Below, piece after piece: positions 1 to 7,891 of a stretch of DNA of 7,891 bases. The position numbers were made by a program, and so were the translations under genes. The DNA comes from Streptomyces sp. NRRL B-1347 (GTDB lineage Bacteria > Actinomycetota > Actinomycetes > Streptomycetales > Streptomycetaceae). The stretch covers positions 1 to 7,891 of the forward strand of contig NZ_JOJM01000152.1 in the NCBI RefSeq assembly GCF_000720325.1, given 5' to 3'. Positions within the stretch are counted from its first letter, which is position 1, and each line of letters opens with the position of its first letter. Under the pieces are notes generated by a model, which saw only the letters and a list, made by a program, of their open reading frames with translations, ran no database searches and had not been told where the DNA came from.

Positions 1-1
1 G

Positions 2-1807
2 TACCGCAACCTCCGCCAGACGGTCCTGTTCGAGCACGCCACCCGAGGCCTCCTCGCCGAGGGCCACGGCCTGTTCCTGGAGATGAGCCCCCACCCGGTG
101 CTCACGGTCCCCGTCCAGGCCACCATCGACGCCACTGACAGCCAGGCCGCCACCCTCGGCTCCCTGCGCCGCGACGAAGGCGGCGCCGACCGCCTCGCCG
201 CGTCCCTCGCCGAAGCCCACGTCCACGGCGCCGAACTCGACTGGAAGGCCCTCTTCCCCGGCACCCGTACCACCGTCGACCTGCCCACCTACGCCTTCCA
301 GCGCGACCACTACTGGCTGCTCGCCCCGCAGGAGGAACTGGCCGACGAGGCGCCGCTGGCCGTGGACGAGGTGGAGTCCCGGTTCTGGGACGCGGTGGAG
401 CGCGAGGACCTGGAGCAGCTGGCCGTCGAGCTCGCGGTGGAGGACTCCTCCGCCGCCGGTCTCGGCGCCGTGCTCCCGGTGCTGTCGTCCTGGCGGCGGC
501 AGCGGCGCGAGCGGTCGACCGTCGACAGCTGGCGCTACCAGGTGGACTGGCAGCCCCTCGCGGGCGCCCTCCCGGCCACCGGTCTCACGGGCCGCTGGCT
601 GGTCGTCGTGCCCGAGGGCGCGGAAGCGACGGAGATCGTCGCGGCCCTCGCGCAGGCCGGCGCCCACGTAGGCGAACTCCGCCTCACCGCGGGGGAGATG
701 ACCCGCGAGGCCCTGGCCGCGCGGCTGCGCGAGCACACCGCGGCGGACGGGGAACCGAGCGGCGTGCTCAGCCTGCTCGCCCTCGACGAGTCCGCCCTGG
801 TGGACCACCCGGGCGTCTCCGCCGGGCTCGCGGGCACCGTCGCGCTTGTGCAGGCCCTCGGTGACGCCGGGGTCGGCGCCCGCCTGTGGGCCGTGACGCG
901 CGGCGCCGTCGCCACCGGCCGCGCCGACACCCCGGCCCGGCCGGGCCAGGCGCAGGCGTGGGGCCTCGGCCGCGTCGCCGCCCTGGAGTACCCGGACCGC
1001 TGGGGCGGGCTCGTCGACCTGCCGGAGACCGTCGACGACCGGGCCGCGGCCCAGCTCGCCGGGGTCCTCGCGGGCGCCGGTGACGAGGACCAGCTCGCGG
1101 TGCGCCAGGCGGGCGTGCTCGTCCGGCGGTTCGTACGGGCCCCGCTCGACGCCCCGGCGGCGGAGTGGGCACCGCGCGGTACGGCCCTCATCACCGGCGG
1201 CACGGGCGCGATCGGCGGCCACGTGGCGCGCTGGCTGGCCCGGGCGGGTGCCGAGCACCTGGTGCTCACCAGCCGCCGCGGCCCGGACGCACCCGGCGCG
1301 GAGCGACTCCAGGCCGAACTGGAGGAGCTGGGCGCCAAGGTGACCATCGCGGCCTGCGACGTGGCCGACCGCACCGCCGTCACCGGGCTGCTGGAGCGGC
1401 TCACCGAGGACGGGCACACGCTGCGCTCGGTGTTCCACGCGGCGGGCGTCGGCCAGGGCCAGCCCCTGGCGGACATGACCGCCGCCGACATCGCGGACGT
1501 CCTGGAGGCGAAGGTCGCGGGCGCCGCGCACCTCGACGACCTCCTGGCCGCCACGGCACTGGACGCCTTCGTGCTGTTCTCGTCCAACGCGGGCGTGTGG
1601 GGCAGCGGAAGCCAGGGCGCCTACGCGGCCGCCAACGCCCACCTCGACGCGCTCGCCGAGCAGCGCCCGCCTTCACGTCGGCCAGGACCAGCCCGTTCAT
1701 CGGCGACATCCCCGAGGTGCGCCGCTACGAGCGGTCCGTGGCGGCCGAGACGGTCGCGGAGGCCGACACCGGCGACGACGCGGCGGCCGAGCTGCGCCGC
1801 CGTCTGA
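2..1807 (+). CDS. Type I modular PKS, 3' part of gene (AT end, linker, KR), frame broken near 1665
   Basis: This reading frame enters from the left edge; the first ATG, at 83, is internal and not a start. It opens in the C-terminal part of an acyltransferase, with SPHPVL at about 86-104 and the AT-end motif YAFQRDHYW at about 290-316. A post-AT linker with a dimerization-element pattern (FWDAVEREDLEQLAVEL) follows and leads straight into a ketoreductase, so the module has no DH or ER. The structural KR half starts at YQVDWQPL (about 536). The catalytic half has the NADPH motif TGGTGAIGG (about 1193-1219), Ser at 1583-1585 and Tyr at 1622-1624. Trp at 1598-1600, eight residues before the Tyr, and the absence of an LDD motif indicate an A-type KR; Gln three residues before the Tyr suggests A1, giving an L-hydroxyl without epimerization. 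AT specificity cannot be judged because its active-site motifs lie upstream. After about 1668 the frame reads non-PKS sequence to a stop at 1805-1807, so the true C-terminus is in another frame. Confidence 0.9.
   Translation, partial: YRNLRQTVLFEHATRGLLAEGHGLFLEMSPHPVLTVPVQATIDATDSQAATLGSLRRDEGGADRLAASLAEAHVHGAELDWKALFPGTRTTVDLPTYAFQRDHYWLLAPQEELADEAPLAVDEVESRFWDAVEREDLEQLAVELAVEDSSAAGLGAVLPVLSSWRRQRRERSTVDSWRYQVDWQPLAGALPATGLTGRWLVVVPEGAEATEIVAALAQAGAHVGELRLTAGEMTREALAARLREHTAADGEPSGVLSLLALDESALVDHPGVSAGLAGTVALVQALGDAGVGARLWAVTRGAVATGRADTPARPGQAQAWGLGRVAALEYPDRWGGLVDLPETVDDRAAAQLAGVLAGAGDEDQLAVRQAGVLVRRFVRAPLDAPAAEWAPRGTALITGGTGAIGGHVARWLARAGAEHLVLTSRRGPDAPGAERLQAELEELGAKVTIAACDVADRTAVTGLLERLTEDGHTLRSVFHAAGVGQGQPLADMTAADIADVLEAKVAGAAHLDDLLAATALDAFVLFSSNAGVWGSGSQGAYAAANAHLDALAEQRPPSRRPGPARSSATSPRCAATSGPWRPRRSRRPTPATTRRPSCAAV
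1660..1674 (+). other. Internal deletion with frame change in the KR of the first PKS gene
   Basis: Frame 2 runs correctly through AANAHLDALAEQR and ends at the Arg codon 1664-1666. Frame 1 takes over at once with APAFTSARTSPFIGD, starting at 1663. In related KRs about 65 residues lie between these two blocks, including the VAWGxW segment and the lid helix over the substrate pocket. They are absent here. The frame moves from 2 to 1, so the missing length would be 3n+1, about 200 bases by family comparison. The bases GCGCC at the join would fit both expected flanks, which hints at microhomology. A true deletion and an assembly error are both possible. Confidence 0.85.
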
Positions 1808-1827
1808 CGCCGCTCACCGAGCCCGAG

Positions 1828-2061
1828 CGCGAGGTGATCCTGCTCGACCTGGTGCGCACCCACGCGGCCGCCGTGCTCGGCTACGGCGACGCCGAGGCCG
1901 TGGACGCCCACCTGGCCTTCCGCGAGCTGGGCTTCGACTCCCTGACCGCCGTGGAGGTCCGCAACCGCCTCAACAAGGCCACGGGGCTCCGGCTGCCCGC
2001 CACCCTCGTGTTCGACCACCCGACGTCCGCCGTCCTGGCCCAGTACCTGCGCGGGGAACTG
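1828..2061 (+). other. ACP domain
   Basis: This acyl carrier protein holds the growing chain on a phosphopantetheine arm. GFDSL with Ser at 1939-1941 is the attachment motif. It is followed by TAVEVRNRL and LPATLVFDHPTS, the conserved helix II-III pattern of cis-AT PKS carriers. Length and motifs look normal, so the domain itself is intact although it lies in the displaced frame. Confidence 0.9.
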
Positions 2062-2310
2062 CTCCAGGACGACGCCGACGGCGTGGACTCCACGCTGGCC
2101 GAACTGGACCGCCTGGAGGCGGGCCTCGGCACCATCGCGCCCGACGACGGCGACCGCATGCGCATCACGATGCGGCTCGAAGCGCTGATGGCGAAGTGGA
2201 AGGGCACGGACGCCGAGGCGCCCGCCGACGGCGAGAAGGTCTCCTCGCAGCTGGAGTCGGCCTCCGCCGACGAACTCTTCGACTTCATCGACAAGGAGTT
2301 CGGCGTGTCC
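2062..2310 (+). other. C-terminal docking domain (class 1 type)
   Basis: About 80 residues after the ACP match the four-helix-bundle plus docking-helix layout of actinobacterial C-terminal docking domains. Predicted helices lie around TLAELDRLEAGL and [14 protein letters not shown]. They are followed by a variable charged linker and the terminal helix [14 protein letters not shown]. This helix would bind the coiled-coil N-terminus of the next synthase, which in this window starts at 2459 with the matching class of N-terminal docking helix. Confidence 0.8.
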
Positions 2311-2321
2311 TGACCGAGACC

Positions 2322-2377
2322 GGCCGACCGGGCCGGTGCCACGCCCGACCGGGCCGTCGGCACCGGCCCGGTCGGCC
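2322..2377 (+). terminator. Perfect 19-bp inverted repeat, likely transcription terminator
   Basis: The arms at 2322-2340 and 2359-2377 are exact reverse complements (left arm GGCCGACCGGGCCGGTGCC) around an 18-base loop. The repeat begins nine bases after the stop codon of the first PKS gene. No T-run follows directly, which is common for actinomycete hairpin terminators. The loop contains a second copy of CCGACCGGGCCG (2345-2356). That copy can pair instead with 2364-2375, giving an alternative 12-bp hairpin with a 7-base loop. Position suggests termination or mRNA 3'-end stabilization; an attenuator is possible. Confidence 0.75.
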
Positions 2378-2395
2378 CCCTCAGCGCGGTTCTTC

Positions 2396-2442
2396 CGTTA
2401 CTGCGCGCTTTCGTTACTGCGCGATTTTTCTGTGACTACGCG
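2396..2442 (+). repeat. Short direct repeats upstream of the second PKS gene
   Basis: CGTTACTGCGCG occurs exactly at 2396-2407 and 2412-2423, 16 bases apart. A looser third copy, TGTGACTACGCG, lies at 2431-2442 (9 of 12 bases match), 19 bases further on. The stretch is noticeably less GC-rich than its surroundings. It lies between the 19-bp hairpin and the ribosome binding site, where an operator, a promoter or a 5'-leader element could sit. No convincing -35/-10 pair was recognised, so function is open. Confidence 0.6.
2404..2429 (+). terminator. Small stem followed by five T's, possible weak terminator or leader hairpin
   Basis: CGCGC at 2404-2408 can pair with GCGCG at 2419-2423 across a 10-base loop, and TTTTT follows at 2425-2429. 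The layout resembles a factor-independent terminator, but the stem is only 5 bp and is built from the two direct repeats, so it may be a by-product of them. Confidence 0.25.
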
Positions 2443-2445
2443 AAC

Positions 2446-2451
2446 AGGTGA
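2446..2451 (+). promoter_or_regulatory. Ribosome binding site for the second PKS gene
   Basis: AGGTGA lies seven bases before the ATG at 2459 and is a good match to the Shine-Dalgarno consensus. It selects 2459 over the upstream in-frame ATG at 2336. That upstream ATG lies inside the inverted repeat and would add 41 residues unlike any PKS docking domain. Confidence 0.8.
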
Positions 2452-2458
2452 GTTTCCG

Positions 2459-6574
<4,116 letters not shown>

Positions 6575-6639
6575 CGCGCGCGGGCGGTGGTGTCCTCGCG
6601 GCCCCGGCCGGTGAGAACTGGCAGCTCGGCGTGGTCGGC

Positions 6640-7470
6640 AAGGGCACCCTGGAGAACCTTGCCCTGCTGCCGGTCGCCGAGGACGCCGAAGTGTCCGGTG
6701 GTCGGCCGCTTGGCGCGGGTGAGGTGCGTGTCGAGGTGCGCGCGGCGGGCGTCAACTTCCGCGACCCGCTGATCGCGTTGGGCATGTACCCGGGCGACGC
6801 GGTGATGGGCACCGAAGGCGCCGGTGTCGTCGTGGAGGTCGGCTCGGACGTCACGGACCTCGCCGTCGGCGACCGGGTCCTCGGCCTCCTTGAGGGCGCC
6901 TTCGGCCCGCTGTCGGTCGCGGACGCGCGGATGGTGGCGCGGATTCCGGAGGGCTGGTCCTTCGCGCAGGCGGCGTCGGTGCCGACGGTGTTCCTGACCG
7001 CGTACTACGCGCTGCGTGATCTGGCCGGTCTTGAAGCGGGCGAGTCGCTGCTGGTGCACGCGGCGGCCGGTGGTGTGGGCATGGCGGCGGTGCAGCTGGC
7101 CCGGCACTTCGGCGCCGAGGTGTACGGCACCGCGAGCGCCGGGAAGTGGGGCGTTCTGCGGGACCTCGGCATCGAGGACTCCCGCATCGCCTCCTCCCGC
7201 ACCCTCGACTTCGAGGCCTCGGTCGTCGAAGGCACCGAGGGCCGGGGCGTGGACGTCGTCCTCAACTCCCTGGCGAGGGAGTTCGTGGATGCTTCGCTGC
7301 GGTTGCTGCCGCGTGGCGGGCGTTTCGTGGAGATGGGCAAGACCGACTTCGAGCGGGGTGTGCTGAAGCCGCTCCCGGTCAAGGCGTGGGACGTGCGCCG
7401 GGCGCCGGAGGCGTTCCGGTACTTGAGCCAGGCCCGGCACGTCGGCAAGGTGGTGCTCACCCTGCCGCCC
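6640..7470 (+). other. Enoylreductase (ER) domain with internal in-frame gap
   Basis: This NADPH-dependent medium-chain reductase domain would saturate the DH product. Its N-terminal substrate-binding lobe and the GGVGMAA cofactor motif are present, as is [25 protein letters not shown] is then followed directly by [20 protein letters not shown], although about 39 residues normally separate them. FRDP replaces the usual FRDV. As written the domain is probably not functional. Confidence 0.82.
7345..7350 (+). other. In-frame internal deletion in the ER
   Basis: The join is between GKTD (Asp codon 7345-7347) and FERG (Phe codon 7348-7350). ERs recalled from well-known modules such as erythromycin module 4 have about 38-39 residues here. 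These include a YRAFDL motif and an amphipathic helix near LLAEL. The frame is kept, so the missing length is a multiple of three, about 117 bases. Because the frame continues, gene callers would not flag it. Confidence 0.75.
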
Positions 7471-7479
7471 CGCTTCGAG

Positions 7480-7891
7480 CCCGACGGCACGGTTCTGGTG
7501 ACGGGTGCTCTGGGCGGTCTGGGCCGGGTCGTGGCCCGGCACCTGGCCGGTGAGCACGGCGTACGGGATCTGCTGCTGGTCTCGCGGCGTGGTGCGGAGA
7601 CTCCTGGCGCGGATGAAGTGCGGGCCGAGCTGGAGGAGTTGGGTGCGCGGGTGCGGATCGCCGCGTGCGATGTCGCCGACCGGGACGCGCTGGCCGCCCT
7701 GCTGGATGAGGTGCGTGCCGGGCTGAGTGCTGTGGTGCACGTGGCGGGTGTCGTCGACGACGGCATCCTGACCTCGCTCACGCCGGAGCGGTTGGACACG
7801 GTGCTGCGTCCGAAGGTGGACGCGGCGGTGAATCTCCACGAGCTGACGGCGGGTCTGGACCTGTCGGCGTTCGTGCTGTTCTCGTCCGCTG
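7480..7891 (+). other. Catalytic KR subdomain, B-type, partial
   Basis: TGALGGLG fits the TGxxGxxG cofactor motif. The following [15 protein letters not shown] and HVAGVVDDG are typical of PKS KRs, and VDD in the LDD position points to B-type stereochemistry, as is usual beside DH and ER domains. The catalytic Tyr, the ACP and the protein end lie beyond the window. Confidence 0.88.

Larger units (their letters stand above)
1663..2313 (+). pseudogene. Out-of-frame 3' remainder of the first PKS gene: KR end, ACP, C-terminal docking domain
   Basis: This is the true 3' end of the first PKS gene, displaced one frame from its upstream part. It begins with the last residues of the KR region (APAFTSARTSPFIGD). 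A complete acyl carrier protein follows at about 1828-2061, with the motif LGFDSL; its Ser codon, 1939-1941, is the phosphopantetheine attachment site. The rest is a C-terminal docking domain ending [13 protein letters not shown], with TGA at 2311-2313. Nothing here suggests an independent gene: no ribosome binding site or start is evident near 1663, and the domain order is what a KR-only module should have after its KR. With the frame as given these domains would not be translated as part of the synthase. If the break at 1663-1672 is an artefact, this is simply the C-terminus of an intact protein. Confidence 0.88.

Noticed and set aside
83..85. ATG at 83 as a gene start
   Set aside because: It encodes an internal Met in the AT C-terminal motif FLEMSPHPVL, and the PKS frame is open and homologous back to position 2.
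1660..1674. Programmed ribosomal frameshift joining the two frames of the first gene
   Set aside because: There is no slippery sequence, and a frameshift would not explain the missing 65 or so residues of the KR.
2336..2458. Upstream ATG at 2336 as start of the second PKS gene
   Set aside because: It lies within the left arm of the hairpin, has no good ribosome binding site and adds a non-homologous extension. The ATG at 2459 has AGGTGA and begins exactly at a docking helix.

Overview
The window is very GC-rich, with G or C at most third codon positions. All of it is modular type I polyketide synthase (PKS) sequence on the + strand. This fits Streptomyces or a related actinomycete and the interior of a polyketide gene cluster. 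No tRNA, rRNA, CRISPR array, mobile element or convincing minus-strand gene is visible.

Layout: positions 2-2313 hold the 3' end of one PKS gene. It contains the end of an acyltransferase (AT), a post-AT linker with a dimerization element, an A1-type ketoreductase (KR), an acyl carrier protein (ACP) and a C-terminal docking domain. A 145-base gap (2314-2458) follows. It carries a perfect 19-bp inverted repeat, a run of short direct repeats and a ribosome binding site. From 2459 to beyond the right edge a second PKS gene begins, with an N-terminal coiled-coil docking domain, KS, a malonyl-type AT, DH, a structural KR half, ER and a B-type catalytic KR half that is cut by the window end. By domain content the first protein would make a beta-hydroxy intermediate and pass it through matching docking domains to the second. 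The second would add a malonate unit and reduce it fully.

The main anomaly is that neither gene reads through intact. Compared with family layout there are three internal gaps. (1) Near 1663-1672 about 65 residues of the KR C-terminal end are missing and the frame changes. (2) Near 6505-6528 about 35-40 residues between the structural KR half and the ER are missing and the frame changes. (3) Near 7345-7350 about 39 residues of the ER are missing with the frame kept. Taken literally, both synthases are broken: the first would lack its ACP and docking domain, the second its ER, KR and everything downstream. Three gaps of roughly 100-200 bases in under 8 kb may mean a decayed cluster or errors in sequencing or assembling repetitive, GC-rich PKS DNA. 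The sequence alone cannot decide.

Codon use is a mosaic. The AT core (about 4200-4555) and the ER/KR region (from about 6180, clearest after 7490) use many more A/T-ending codons than the KS. This fits the domain-level recombination known in PKS evolution. No clearly new type of biological system was found.
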